Shown piece after piece: positions 11,800 through 23,943 of a DNA stretch of 64,000 nt (position 1 is the first letter of the stretch; each line of letters begins with the position of its first letter). Under the pieces are notes generated by a model, which saw nothing but the letters and a program-made list of their open reading frames with translations, did no database searches and had not been told where the DNA came from. Position numbers and translations under genes: made by a program. Source of the DNA: Syncephalis plumigaleata (taxonomy: Eukaryota > Zoopagomycota > Zoopagomycetes > Zoopagales > Piptocephalidaceae). The stretch covers positions 248,001 to 312,000 of the forward strand of contig JAIXMF010000007.1 of NCBI GenBank assembly GCA_025201365.1, in the 5' to 3' direction.

Positions 11800-12120
11800 T
11801 TACATTAGATTACTATTGCCTGGTCTGGCACACGTAGGCTTGCCACAGCCTTCTCCTCTTGAGCCTGACTTGACGTAGATGCAGTCATATCCTTTACCGC
11901 ATTTAGATTTGCACACTGGGTTGGCGCATTGAAGACTGGGCGCAGTTGGGACACACTCGGTATCCGGGCATGGATTAGAGACAAAATAACATTTAGTATC
12001 GCCACGACAGTTACACTGGGGCATCACCATAGGACACATAAGCTGGTTCGTTGGAGGGATTCGATAAGCAGTTGTCGTATATGCCAGCATACCGACAACG
12101 ATTAGACTGATGGAACGCAT
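11800..12120 (-). CDS. Small secreted cysteine-rich protein
   Basis: A single-exon frame of 106 residues. It opens with a probable signal peptide (MRSISLIVVGMLAYTTTAYR) and continues with a cysteine-dense mature part containing CNCRGDTKC, CPDTEC and CKSKCGKGYDC. About one residue in six after the signal is Cys, which implies several disulfides and export from the cell. It ends at a TAA at 11800-11802. I recognise no named family; secreted Cys-rich proteins of this size in fungi are often surface or effector-type molecules. The next gene upstream on either strand is far away, so it looks like an isolated accessory gene. Confidence 0.6.
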   Translation of the reverse strand: MRSISLIVVGMLAYTTTAYRIPPTNQLMCPMVMPQCNCRGDTKCYFVSNPCPDTECVPTAPSLQCANPVCKSKCGKGYDCIYVKSGSRGEGCGKPTCARPGNSNLM

Positions 12121-13492
12121 GCTGAGATGATGTTACTTGATAGGTGTTGATTTGATGAATATACTAATTAATGGTTGAAGCAGGCACAATTAGGAATAAG
12201 AAGCGATGAATGTATGGAGTGGCCATTCAACAAGCATGATAACATACGTATATTTATACCTGTGATACCTGTAAGATACTTGTCATAATCCGGTTCATGC
12301 TCACCGGAATCCATTGACGTGCTATACACCATGGTATGGATGTAAACTGGTGGCAAGCGTAGTTATGGTAGTACAATTGCCCCAAAAAGGTTCATATTGC
12401 GGAATGTAAAATTAGCAGTGTTTTAGTATTGTTCTCCGTAGGACACTCCGCAAAGTAGAAGTGGTCAAGTAACCGGTAATACCACTTGGATGTATCAATA
12501 TGTTAGAAATGCGAATCAAACTGGCCTTATTCCAGCACCACAATTAACATTAACAAGTAATGGCACTGGATCGACATTACAAGTCAAGTCAAGTCAATCA
12601 ACCAAGTGATTGCTTGATTGATGTACTTCTCTCGCATTAGTAAAAATTAAAAAAATATCACGGCCTTGTATGGATGATTGTTTTAGCGTCATCATATATC
12701 CATTCATCTCCTGCATACAGCATTCTCTTCCGTAATGGAAGTAGCAGCAGTACTGGTAGTAACAGCAGCAGCAATGCTACTAGTAGTGTAGAATTAGCTC
12801 ACGCTTTGCCCCGATCCACCTCCTGAACACTGTTATGGCCTTTCTTTAATCATGTATTTATTCAATAGTTTGTAGAAGGCATCACATACTAGCAATACAA
12901 CTAAATGATGTGTCAATTTTGATGAACGTTGATTCGTTACTATGCACTTCAATGAAGCTCAATACAGTCTATCATACTAACGTCTGAATGACACTCGCAG
13001 CATGTTCATCCTCACCTTGGTGAACTATCCTAAGCGACACTCGTAGTCAATTCACGACTAGAGCGATTAAACTCCCCCTCTGTATGCCACCCCTTTATGG
13101 TAAACCTTCTATGTGGGGTGTACTACTGCTAGCACTACGGGTAGTAGCAGTATTCTAGCAAGTAAGTAAGCAAGTAAGCAAGCAAACTACACCGTCATGC
13201 GTACCAGTTCTTTCTATACTTCAGGGGTGGTGTCAACAATAAGGGATGGTGTTGCTGACTTGCTGGCCAAGTAGTCCGCTACTTCATCAATGTCATCATC
13301 GTCAACATTAATGAATAAATATAACACGTAATGGTATTTAAGCTTAATCATATTCGTTCTCGCAGCTTCTATCTGTCTTACTTGTTGCATTGTACTCCTA
13401 TCTTAGACTAGGTGCATTCTTATCGATATTCTATGGCCATTCATTGTCATTGGTCATACCCACATCTATATCTACACATTTAGTGCATATCA
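12121..13492. other. Mostly gene-free spacer
   Basis: Contains one possible orphan exon (listed separately at 12443-12609). The rest shows AAGTAAGC-type tandem repeats near 13158-13190 and a weak inverted repeat (CCACCCC near 13088, GGGGTG near 13117). No tRNA or rRNA signature was seen. Confidence 0.45.
12443..12609 (+). other. Possible orphan terminal exon
   Basis: An open stretch follows a plausible acceptor (CCGTAG) and ends in TGA. It reads DTPQSRSGQVTGNTTWMYQ, then ANQTGLIPAPQLTLTSNG, then a Ser/Gln/Lys tail. The composition is protein-like and unlike its surroundings. A small upstream exon around 12361-12390 (SYGSTIAPK) is conceivable, but I could not find a start codon or first exon. 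It may be the end of a small unrecognised gene or a decayed one. Confidence 0.25.
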
Positions 13493-14035
13493 TTGAGTGT
13501 ATTTCTAATTATCATGACTGACAATAGTAATCGTGCTCGTGATATCACTACTACTACTGCTGCTGTTGCTGCTACTTGTCAGCTAGTCAACTGTGAAACT
13601 AGCAATGTATCATGTAGAGCATACGCTAATGCCGATACCGCCTTAACTATTGGACATTCTAGTTTGAAACAAGTCGACGCAAGTTGCAATAACAATGGCA
13701 GTGTCAGTAACCTGTTGCTAGGGACAACACGGGTTCAGCGTGTCAAGCGAGCATGTCTGCCACTAGGCTTGTTTGCAAATCGCTGCACATCACTTGTCGG
13801 TCCATTGGTTGGCATGATTTTATTCATAATAGGCATACGCATGTTTATCACAATACCACCGTCTAATAGCGGTATCAACAAAGATGCACTAGTATCACTG
13901 AGAGCACAAATGAATACAGGCAATTACGACTTGCAACTGTTGAACACACTGATCAAAAAGCAAAGACCAACCGGATTGTTTGACATTTACACCGACTTGT
14001 ACGCTAGACCCATCGATACAACTGATGGAACACGC

Positions 14036-14068
<33 letters not shown>

Positions 14069-14698
14069 AATGATTACATCAAAGAACAAGAATCATCGGC
14101 GGATAAGCGTGCCACATTCAACTACTTAATGGCGATATATGAGACACGATTACGTGCGGATAGATTTGCTTACCAGTTCAAATGCACGATAGGTTGGATC
14201 ATGATTGTAATCGGTGTTATGGCTATGTTCGCGCAAGCATGGTTCGATTGGATGTGTTCACCGTCAGATGGTGACGACAACTACCACGAACGATTGTGTA
14301 TGACATGCGACCATACTGATCCATTCAGATTATTGTCATCATCAGATGATAACATTCGTGATAAACCAGCGGTAATATCAAATGAAGAAAGCGGTAATTC
14401 ATCAAGCAACACTGGTAAATGTGTAAACTCATCTTCTATAACTACTAGTGGCCATATCACTGACACGATAGTAATCATGCCGATATCTGTCGAGCATGAT
14501 GATGCACAAACACAAGATACGTGTACACGTACGAATCAGCCATCAGCTAACGAAGCAACACGCTTGATTGTGGAATCCAGCAGTAGGCAGCATCGTAGTC
14601 TACCAGAGCCACGTCCTATTTGTGCCACATTAGGCACTGGAATTACGTGGACGCCTGCCTGTCTGCATAATCTAAACCACACTACCGATCCTATGTAA
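13493..14698 (+). CDS. Two-TM membrane protein with Asn repeat, unknown function
   Basis: A single-exon frame of 401 residues; translation may instead begin at the second Met (MTDNSN, 13514). The N-terminal 95 residues are Thr/Ser/Asn-rich. A first TM (VGPLVGMILFIIGIRMFI, about 102-120) is followed by a loop of about 115 residues that carries a twelve-Asn run encoded by AAC repeats, then a second TM (IGWIMIVIGVMAMFAQAWF, about 237-255). The last 145 residues are polar, with CMTCDH, SSSDDN and Ser-rich segments. This gives a hairpin topology with both tails on the same side. No catalytic motif or known family was recognised. The frame stays open through an unstable repeat, so the gene is likely real. 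Confidence 0.6.
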
Positions 14699-14819
14699 TT
14701 TATTTATTATTTATCTACTATGTATTTGTTGAAATAGCTGCAATAAATTAAATAGGCCATTGGCCACATTTAAGCAAAAGGATAGTCCAATGATCTTTTA
14801 ATGACACGACATGCAACAT

Positions 14820-16194
14820 CTAACCGAGTGATGGATTGGCCAGTGCTTCGGACAACTTAGTCAATGTCGCATCAGTCTCGGTGGGTGTGCCAACGGTGAT
14901 GCGTAGACAGCCTGCGCATCCCAGTTCATTGCCGCGATAGCGTACGACGACACCTTCATTTGCCATCCATCGGTAGATACGCTCGGCCCGTTGGCTATCA
15001 GGCTCGTTTGTATCGCGTCCACCAATAACGCATAGTACGAAATTGGCATCTTCATGTCCCATCACCCGTACTACACCGGGTAGCGTCACAAGTGTCTCGG
15101 ATAGTCGTTTGCGTTCATTTAGCAGTTGCTGCACGATATTTCGCATCTTGTCGATGCCTTCCGATGATAATGCCTGCTCGGCAAGAGCAATGGTAGGTGC
15201 CGGGATGTTATACGGTGCCTTGATCACATTAAGCCAATGGATGATGCGAGGCGATGCCAATGCAATACCAAGTCTATACGCATCCCATGCTTAGCATGCT
15301 TTCCTTTTTATCAATTCAACATGATCATGTAGACTACTTACCGAATAGCTGCTAAACCAAAGCTTTTACTCAGTGTTTGCATCACAATAAGGTTCGGGTA
15401 ACGCGTAATCCATCGGGCTACACTTCCCTTTGCGTTGTCGTCGTCATCGTCGTCATTCGTATCGGTAGATGATGCATCAACGAAGTCAATATAAGCCTCG
15501 TCGACCACTACTAAGCCGCGATAGTCTGACTCGAGAATACGTCGTATATCTCGTTTGTTCAAACATACACCGGTGGGATTGCCCGGTGAGCACAAGAACA
15601 TGATGCGAATATTCGTGTCTTTCGTCGTTTCCGCTAGAATCTATAAGCGATGTAGAGAGATAGTATGTGTTAACTCCTCCCCTTTTGCATTCATCTATGA
15701 TGGTAACGCCATACCTTATCTACTTGCAACTGGAATCGACCATTTTCAACGTCAAGCGGTACTTTGACAACACCTAGATCATTGGTGGCCGCAGACACAC
15801 TGTACATGCCATAGGTCGGTGGACATATTAGGATCTTGTGCTGACCGGGCACGCCAAATACTCGCATAATAATATCGATAGCCTCGTCGGAACCAACGCC
15901 GAAAAACGCCCATTCCGGTCCTGGTACACGACGCCACTGCGTGTATTTCTCTTTGACGCGTAGATTCAACGGGTCCGGATAGCGGTGATAGCTGGCACGT
16001 GTATCCGCTTTATCAACACTAGTGTCTACGCCACGACTAGGCGGCTGTCCCGATAACATAGCGGGACCATGCGCGTTTTCGTTGGCATCCAGCAGTATAC
16101 CCGTGCTATAGTCATCACGAGCACAACGGTAAGGAGTAAGTGCACGGATATTGGGACGAACTAGTTCGTCTATTAAGAAATCACCGCTAGTCAT
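14820..16194 (-). CDS. HIS5: Histidinol-phosphate aminotransferase
   Basis: This PLP enzyme transfers the amino group of glutamate to imidazole-acetol phosphate in histidine synthesis. Three exons (16194-15715, 15640-15342, 15273-14820) give 410 residues, normal for the family. The fold-I aminotransferase landmarks are present: LLDANENAHGP and YHRYPDP near the N-terminus, GVGSDEAIDIIMRVF, the SPGNPTG loop, VVVDEAYIDF, and the PLP lysine in SKSFGLA. The C-terminal YRGNELGCAGCLRITVGT corresponds to the conserved phosphate/carboxylate-binding Arg region. A poly-Asp insert (NDDDDDDN) sits between the DEAY strand and the lysine and is unlike most homologues; it probably forms a surface loop. The first gene of a long minus-strand block. 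Confidence 0.93.
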
Positions 16195-16414
16195 GCTACA
16201 AATATTTGATTACTACTACTACTGAGAAAGGAGTGAAAAGAAAAGCAATATGCGAAAGGAAACGCCTCCTGTGACTGTGATGTCAGAAAGATCTTTGATT
16301 GTTTTGAATATACACTTGATTAATGATTGGTTTATTTGCTACAAAATTAAAGGAGCGCGCGATAAACAGAATAACATGTATCATTCATGCGATTATACAT
16401 CATTGTAGTCGCGA

Positions 16415-18062
16415 TTATCGCTTGGAATTGAACAGTTGATTACGCTGACCACCGAATAGGAGTGTCGTATGCGAATTTGCTCGGCCTAATGGTGATGAGG
16501 TCAGCTTACGAGTACTGCCGCCCATACCATCGAATGTATAATGACCGGGTGGACGTGTTTTCTAATAAATATAGTATAAGCAACAAATACATGTCTATTA
16601 TAAATAGCTAGGCACTTGTACACCTACCATAATCTGTTTCATGCCTATAATTCTCTTGCTATGAAGATTGTTGGTAATAAGTCTTGAAGTAGGTATGTTA
16701 ACCTTCTTACTACTACTACTACTGCTGCTGCTACCTATTGAATCATTCTGTAGTTCATCTAGTATCTGTATATCTGTATAGGCTTTATCACGCATGTCTA
16801 CAGTAGAAGAACGCTCAGTTGTACTACTACAACTAGTAGTAGTATTATTACTAGTAGTTCGCATTAGTGCAGACGATGAGTTTATCAGGTCCCGTTTCAA
16901 TTCGTCGAGCATTGTACTAATCTTCCGAGTCTACGTCGTGTTATTAGTTTATTATTCCCTATGATATTCCTTGCACTATTTCATCTTACCTTTGCTTGTT
17001 CCTCGCATAATTGAGCCATTGCCACTCGTGCTCGTACCTTAGTGGCATCGTGACTTTTCTTTTCATCTTCAAGTTGCTTCATTGTACTATTCAATTGTCT
17101 ATTGCACAGTATAGTTAGCTCGATTGCAATTACAATTTGTATCATTCCCCTTACTGGCGTGATCCAGATAACTCGAGTAGTAATGCTTTCATCATCGTGT
17201 CTTGATTAGCTACATTCGTCTTTATATAGGTATTCAATAGCGTTTCATCATGCCGATCCAACTTCTGCTCCAGTATGTTCTGCACACTAAACATTGATTA
17301 TCAAAATAGTTATAGACGATCATCCATTGTAACTTACCATACTACACGTTGTAGCTCTTCCACTTGTTTACTTTTCTCTTCCAAGGCGGATTTCAAGGCG
17401 ATTGATTGCGTTTTTAACGATCTATTTGTTACTTCGTAATGATGTACTTGATCACGTAGCTCAACTAGGGCATTCTTATCTTCCGCCATATTCCGATGCA
17501 TTAGACGTAATTGTAACTCGTGTGATGATTTTACTTCAGCTATTTCCTCTATCAGTCCACGTATACGATTATTGATGGCAGCTATCTTTTCCTATAGGTA
17601 ATACCGTTTAACATTCGATATATATGTATATATCACTGTTATATCAGTCAATTACCTCGTTTGCCCCGTTTGCTTGTCCTGTCATTTGAGTACTTGGCGC
17701 TTTACTCGTGCTAGCAGTCATAGTATCATTACTAGTAGGCCAATTACCGTATAATTGAAGCATCTTGAACACTTTACGTTCCACTCGACATATCGGACAG
17801 CGCGGTGATTGTTCTAGCCAGCGTAGTATACTATAATAATTCATAAACTAATTAGAACTGCTGTTTGCATATATGTATACATGTGTATATATTACCATAG
17901 ACTATGAAAGAAGTGTCCACCTTTTAGAGAGAGAAAGATTAGCCGATATTTGGTTAAAACACGTCATTTTCACTCCAATTTCTTACAGGGTAGTGCGGCC
18001 ACAGACGATTCCCTACTACCGCTGTTACCAGTAAATGCGTCATAGCATATAATACACTCCAT
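16415..18062 (-). CDS. TRAIP: TRAIP/NOPO-like RING E3 ubiquitin ligase
   Basis: TRAIP is a RING ubiquitin ligase that acts on replication forks and DNA crosslinks. The RING is assembled from three exons (18062-17987, the 25-nt exon 17920-17896, and 17830-17656) and has the order C-x2-C, C-x-H-x2-H-x2-C, C-x2-C: MECIICYDAF, LPCGHFFHSLC, SPRCPICR. Exon 4 (from 17591) and later exons encode a long coiled coil rich in Glu, Lys and Leu, then a Ser/Thr-rich linker (about 16600-16912). The last exon holds FDGMGGSTRKLTSS, which resembles the DGLGGRTKFIQP block of animal TRAIP, and ends in QRNQLFNSKR. RING at the extreme N-terminus plus coiled coil plus this C-terminal block supports the assignment. 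Exon borders between 16900 and 17340 are approximate. Confidence 0.72.
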
Positions 18063-18338
18063 ACTGGCGTACTAAGTAATAAACGCGAATAAGAAGTAGT
18101 CAAGAAAAGTGATAACAAAGAAATGATAAAATGATTAACAAAGTGACAACAAAAAAAAAACAATAACGCGAACATGATTCCATTTTATAGTGATCCTTAA
18201 TGTCATCTGATGATATCAGTCAATAATTACATGTTCTATTATAAATGATTCGATGCTACATCGCCGAGTATTCAATTGTATCCATTGCAGTTGATCAATC
18301 ACTATATGATGTAGAATATCTTTTTTATTTCAGCCTAT

Positions 18339-19770
18339 CTACGATGGTCGACGACTAGCATCGTCGCTACGTAGAGAATGTTCGGCTTTACCGAGTTTTT
18401 CTCGGCCTTGATCAACTACTTGTTGAGCTTTCTCGCGTCCTTGTTCCACTTTGACTTGGACCCAGTTTGCCGCATCATTACCCTGCTCGTGTATCTGCTT
18501 TACAGCATCATCCAGGGCATGTTGAGCATCTTCAAGCGTGGCTTCAACGCGTTCTCGTAAGGCTTCCGTCTTGGCTCGCACCTGATCGTTTGCCTCGTTC
18601 GCTGCTTTCTCTGCTGCTTTCTCTGCTGCTGGCAGCTTCTCCTTCACTTCTTCGCCGCGTGCTCGTAGCCAGCCCGAGACGTGATCGCCTTGTTGACGCG
18701 CCTCATCCGCTTTCTTCTTTAGTTCCTCTGTTAACTCGCCAGCTCGCTGACTAGCATCTTCGCTGACACCGCCTAGCGAACTACGTACACGATGCTCCAT
18801 GCCGTCCATTTCTTGACGGGCACGTGCCACACCAGTGCTCACCGTTCGTTCGAGATTTTGACGTAGCTGACCAACTTGGTTTACACTCTGAGCGACAGTT
18901 TCACGAGCCTTATCGCTGCCATCCAACACGGCGGGTGCATGTCGACGCACGGTATCACGTATTTCGGGCGAGTCGGCTGTCTCGCGTAGTAAACCAAAGG
19001 TGGATTGCGTGGTTTTTGGCATAAAGTACCAGGCTGCACCAACTGCGGCAGCTGTAGGGTAAAGGAGACGCGCTAGAAATGTGCGACGACTTGCCAAGAT
19101 ACTACCCGCTAGACCCGCCAGTCCAATATACAGTAGATTTGGCATCATTGGCTCATCGGATGCATGCACCTTACGTACCGTACCTGTAGTAGTAGTTACA
19201 TGTTATTCGGTTAATTATCAGGATACATACTAAATGTAACGATAACCTACGCTCCACTTGTTTTTCAGCGTCAATAACCTTATCAACAAAATGTTTGCCC
19301 TGGGTCTATTATGATATAATTAATACGTCATAGTCCGCATATTTTTAGCTTGCCATGGCATTTCTTACCGTAGCGTCATGGGTTACGTTCGTTGCCGTTT
19401 CACGGGCATCACTAAGTAGTATTTGCAATCGACTAGGTGCGGCTGACTGATCGACATTGGTCTCCACTGGTTCGTCATAAATGCCCAACTATAATAGAAA
19501 GCAAAGCAAAAAGAATAAGTTGTTTAGCGTTGCTATTACGAATAGTGAATCTACCCGCTTCGCTCACCTTTTCCTTACGTCCTTGTGCGTGCATAGGTGG
19601 ATTGATCGCGTAGGATAGACCTGCTACGGCCGATACACCACCCACGGCCAGTCCTATGACACGGGAAGTAGAATATTGCTACAAAGAAGGGTAAATACAA
19701 GCAAGTATTAAGGAATTGCTAACTAGCCTACCTGAGTTGCATTTTGCACGGCGCGCGCGAATACCGACAT
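18339..19770 (-). CDS. MIC27: MICOS complex subunit, apolipoprotein O family (MIC26/MIC27), with long helical tail
   Basis: ApoO-family subunits sit in the inner mitochondrial membrane and help form crista junctions. Exon 1 (19770-19732) encodes MSVFARAVQNATQ; four more exons follow. After a first TM (STSRVIGLAVGGVSAVAGLS) comes the family region with IYDEPVE and a second TM (LLYIGLAGLAGSILASRR) followed by LLYPTAAAVGAAWYFMPKTT, which matches the ApoO signature closely. What is odd is the last 210 residues or so: a highly charged Ala/Glu/Lys/Gln amphipathic helix with repeats such as AAEKAAEKAANEAND and QGREKAQQVVDQGREKLG, recalling LEA or apolipoprotein lipid-binding helices. Typical MIC26/27 proteins end soon after the second TM. 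Confidence 0.82.
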
Positions 19771-20244
19771 GGTTTACTTTTGCGTGATTTACCGAATAGT
19801 CAGTCAATGGTAACGGCTGTAGAACGGATACAATTCTAGTGCTTACCGAATATATGAAGGATAGTAATGCAAAGAACGAAAAAGAAAAAAAGAGATAGAT
19901 AGTTACTAGGCGAGTAAACCATTCCACTATGAGACAAGTAAATCCGGATTTTTATACTGATTCACCTAAAATGATGTAATACATTGTCGTTTCTCGTCAT
20001 GCTAATCGTAGTCCATTCTACGTCATGCTCTAGTGTTCCATCTCGATTAATTTAGCCAAAACAGAAATAATTTATTAAACCAGTTGACTCGGATGGTCAA
20101 CCATTTGTATATAGATACGATAAAGAAAGGGAAATATAGTTGTGTATATAAATATTAGATGTATAGGTTCACCATTGAGAAAAGAAAATAGCCCTACTAT
20201 TACTATTACTACTAATAGTTAGTAAATCAGTTAATGATTACAAA

Positions 20245-23200
20245 TCATCGAGATCGACCTGAAGACGCGGTTGATGTTGGTGTTGTCGTCGTTAAATAGT
20301 CGCGCTCCCATTCTTCCTTGAGCGTTTCCAATGTCTCCGGTGTGACTACTTTACCCCAGCTAACTGCTTCTACGATGACTTCATTGACTTGTCGCAATAA
20401 AGCTGCCTCCTCTTCCGCTTCATCTTTGGCGGTATCAGCCGTACCAGCGGCAGTTTCCTCCTTTACAGCACTATTTGTAGCATTACTTGTAGCACTAGTA
20501 GGTGTTGTAGTCGGTGTTGGTTCCATGTGCCATAGTCCACGTGTCAACATGCGAACTAGACTTTCAAAGTCGTTACAACGCATTAGACGACGATGATTAC
20601 GCTCGAGAAGAGCGAGTCCCACGCGTAGCACGGTCTCGGCAACTCCTTCTGCCATAGCAACATCCCATACGCGCAACACAAAAGGCAACGGGTAATTATA
20701 CGCAAAAATGGTAAGGAACCATTGCGAGGCAAAGAGCGGGGTAGGAATGGCGTGTTCCATAAAATGAGCATGAATAACGGGGAGATGCATCTCGATCAAT
20801 CGCGTAAGTTGATGCAAACGTAGATGTAACCCACTCATGGTAGGAGTGAACATCGTACGAAGATTGAACGAGTCAAGTAGACGTACAAAAGTGCAGAATG
20901 CATCGACTTCCGGCATATTCATTAGGAGGGGACCGGCCAAAAAGCCCAATCCTTGACAATAGCCCACTTCCGCGTCGTAGATGGCATAGGCACGTAGTAG
21001 TCGACCGAGTGCGCGTTGTCCCTTGCCGCCCGCCTCACGGAACATCGCCACACCGGGGAAGGTACGTGCTAAATCTCGAACGATAATCTTGTCGAAAGGT
21101 GATCGTTCCGCTAATAGTTTCGGATACACCGGTGCCAAATGCGTAGCAGCCGATCGGGTTAACGCTCGCCAAACACGTCCACGTAGCAATGACGGCACAC
21201 CTTGTCGTAATCGACTAGCCAAAAGATGAGGCGTACGCCTAGCCACTAAGGGATAGGAGCGTGTGACGGCACGCCAGAATGCCGCATCAGGTAGACCAGG
21301 CGTGGAGAAGAGAGCAGATTCCGCATCCGATGTATTATCATCGATCGAGTGAAAGTTCAACTCGGATGGATCAGCGCAGAATGGATCGATCATACGCTTG
21401 ACAGATACCTTTCGTTGCATGCTTGCGTTCAAACTATTCGGTGAAGCAAGCGGTGAAGACGGTAGTTTTATGGCGGATGTCGGTGTAGTTACCGTGCTAG
21501 CACTTTTCGATATCGTTTGCTGATTGATATTCGTGTTGATAGGTGCCAATGGCAGCGCCGAACTAGTACGACGAATGACGGCACCTACCATCGCTAATGG
21601 TGCGCTTATCATGGATGATTTACGCTTAGGTACACGTAGATCGGTGCCACTCGCTAATCGACGTAGTGTCGGTGAAGTAGCTCCACTATTATTAGTTGTT
21701 AACGTGGCTGTCTTTAACTTTACAGCTGCCTTGGGATCACTAGTCAGTTGATTATTTTGTCGTTCCAATTGTTCCAATAGTAGTTGATTCGCCTTCTCCT
21801 CCGATGTTTGTGATTGATCTGCTTGATCAGATTCATCTAATGATTCAGTGCTAATGATTGCCGCATTGTTATTGCTACCATCTAAATTAACCGTTGTCTC
21901 GCTTGATCGAAGTGCCGATGGTTTATGTGGAGCGTGTGGTACTACAAATGCATGTTGCTTCAAGCCATCCGGACTATGAATGATCGTGTCGATCTCTCCT
22001 GAGGTACGATTTCCTGGCAAGTTCATCGGTGTCCTACTATTCGATTCTACAGGTTCGGGCGATTCTATTTCACTAGTTGAACTAGGATCACCCCCCGAAT
22101 GATCAATATCAGTGTCAGTATCCGATAATTGATCAGAAGATGAGGTTATCGATGATATAGACGGATGGCGTGGATGCAAGCGCGTTACCGTAGGCATAGA
22201 TGATGATGGCATAGGTAGCGGTGTAACTGGTGGACGCGCTCTTCGTAGATTACTCTTTCGTCTTGGTCGCATTGATCTAATTGATTTTATTGATCGCGCA
22301 TCGTCGTCATCATCATCGTCGTCGTCATCGTCATCAACATCATCATTGCCACATTCAACTCCACTGTAACTCGGACCATCTACACCGTGTAAATGATGTT
22401 GTTGTCTTCGTCGTCGTCGACGTCGTGTAGTATGACGACCACTCAACACGGCCAATCGATCCACTTCATTGTCATCTCGGTCAGGTGTCCATTCGAATAA
22501 TGAAACGGTACGTGGTTTAGTTGCACTTCGATAATAGCCATCATCCTCATCGAGGCTGTCACTCTCCGATAGAACCATTATAGAATCATCATCTGGACTA
22601 TAGACGTTGTCGTCATTGATCTTTTCATCTGTCATGCTTGTAGTAGTTGTAGTACTAGTTGTCATATCTGTCGAAGGTGCCACCGCCCCTGTATTCATGC
22701 CAAACGAACGAAATCGTCCAAATCCACGACTCATTAAATCGCCAACGTAACTGACCACATTCATGGTGGCAGCTGTCTCTGTTGCAGCATTTGTTTCCGA
22801 TGCTTGTTTAGCCTCTTCCACGTTAATTGTAACATCCTCGACTGTCGATGTTAGTATCATGCTATCTGATACACTCTTCTTCTCTTCCATGTCATTCGTT
22901 GCCGTTGTAGTTGTTGTTGTAGTCCCATCGTCCATCATTTCATTTTCTATTACTATTTCCACTTGTTCACTCTCTACGATAATGGTCGAGTCTGCTTTCG
23001 TCACTGACTCTTGTGAAACTATCTCTTGATGAGCAACGAGCGATGAGCTACGCGTTAATCCATACTGCCTTGAGAATGGTAGTGGTCCGTCATTTTGTCG
23101 TGAAACGGTACGAGGTGGTATGCGACGTGGCTCATAATCGGCAGTTGTACTTCGTCGCATTAGTCGCGCCTGGTTCTTACCGATATCGCGTACTAGTGCG

Positions 23201-23943
23201 GCCTCACCCTTGCCCGCCAATTCTAAACTAAGCTTAATCGGTGCCGCGGATAGTCGTCTCGTCATTTCCGCTGATTTCGCATTTGGCAAGGGAGGTTGCG
23301 GCAATGGTTTACGCTCACGATGTCGACGCTGTTCCAATCGATTGGTCAATAGATTCGAGTCCACCTTATCGCTTAGTTCGTCATTGAGTTGCTCCATATC
23401 CTGCATAATCGCTTCAGTGTTCATCGAGAATGTCGAAGCCATCGAGGCAATCGAGGTAACCGAGGCGATAGAAGAAATGGAACTAGGCCGATGGTATCGA
23501 TCACGTGTGAAACGACCTGTCCCGCCTACGGTACTCGATCGTCGAAGTGGATTTGCCGAAGATGGGCTAAGACAATCTGGATCCTCGTTAAGCGTATCAT
23601 TGCTATGATCTACATAGTTGAATGTTATTTATGACTATCATTGTATAACTCGCTAATGCATACCTGATATTTGATCGTCTATCTTTTCTTCTCCCTCACT
23701 TTGCTCCTCCTCGTCTTCGTCGTCGTCTTCTTCCTCTGAACAAGATGATGCACGTTTATACATGTCCTGCTCATCAGGATCACTAAAGCCAGTCATACAG
23801 GCATCCTCCACCGCGTGTATCTGATTGGCGTAGGCATACTCCGTGTCGGACACATCGCTTGTCCCACCACCTAGTGCAAGTTCCTCGGTGGATGGTAGTT
23901 GTAGATTTGAAATGGACGTTGTTGCCATGACTATGTCTACCAT
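20245..23943 (-). CDS. GYP5: TBC-domain Rab GTPase-activating protein, Gyp5-like
   Basis: TBC proteins speed GTP hydrolysis by Rab GTPases; Gyp5 acts on Ypt1/Sec4 in secretion. Two exons (23943-23664 and 23609-20245) give about 1214 residues. The C-terminal TBC domain (about 21280-20560) has both finger motifs: the arginine finger in IIVRDLARTFPG and the glutamine finger in DAEVGYCQGLGF. Further landmarks are PSLLRGRVWRALT and FASQWFLTIFAYNYPLPF, which point to the Gyp5/EVI5 branch. The N-terminal 750 residues are disordered: acidic runs near the start (SCSEEEDDDEDEEEQSEG), long Ser/Thr/Pro stretches, a poly-Asp run near 22300-22330 and a basic RRRRRRR stretch near 22400. The catalytic residues are intact, so the enzyme should work. 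Confidence 0.9.

Noticed and set aside
13080-13125. Inverted repeat with CCACCCC and GGGGTG
   Set aside because: Short and imperfect, with no tRNA, snRNA or 5S motif around it; not called as an RNA gene.
20245-23608. Several plus-strand open frames across the TBC gene
   Set aside because: Antisense shadows of a conserved coding exon, without independent features.
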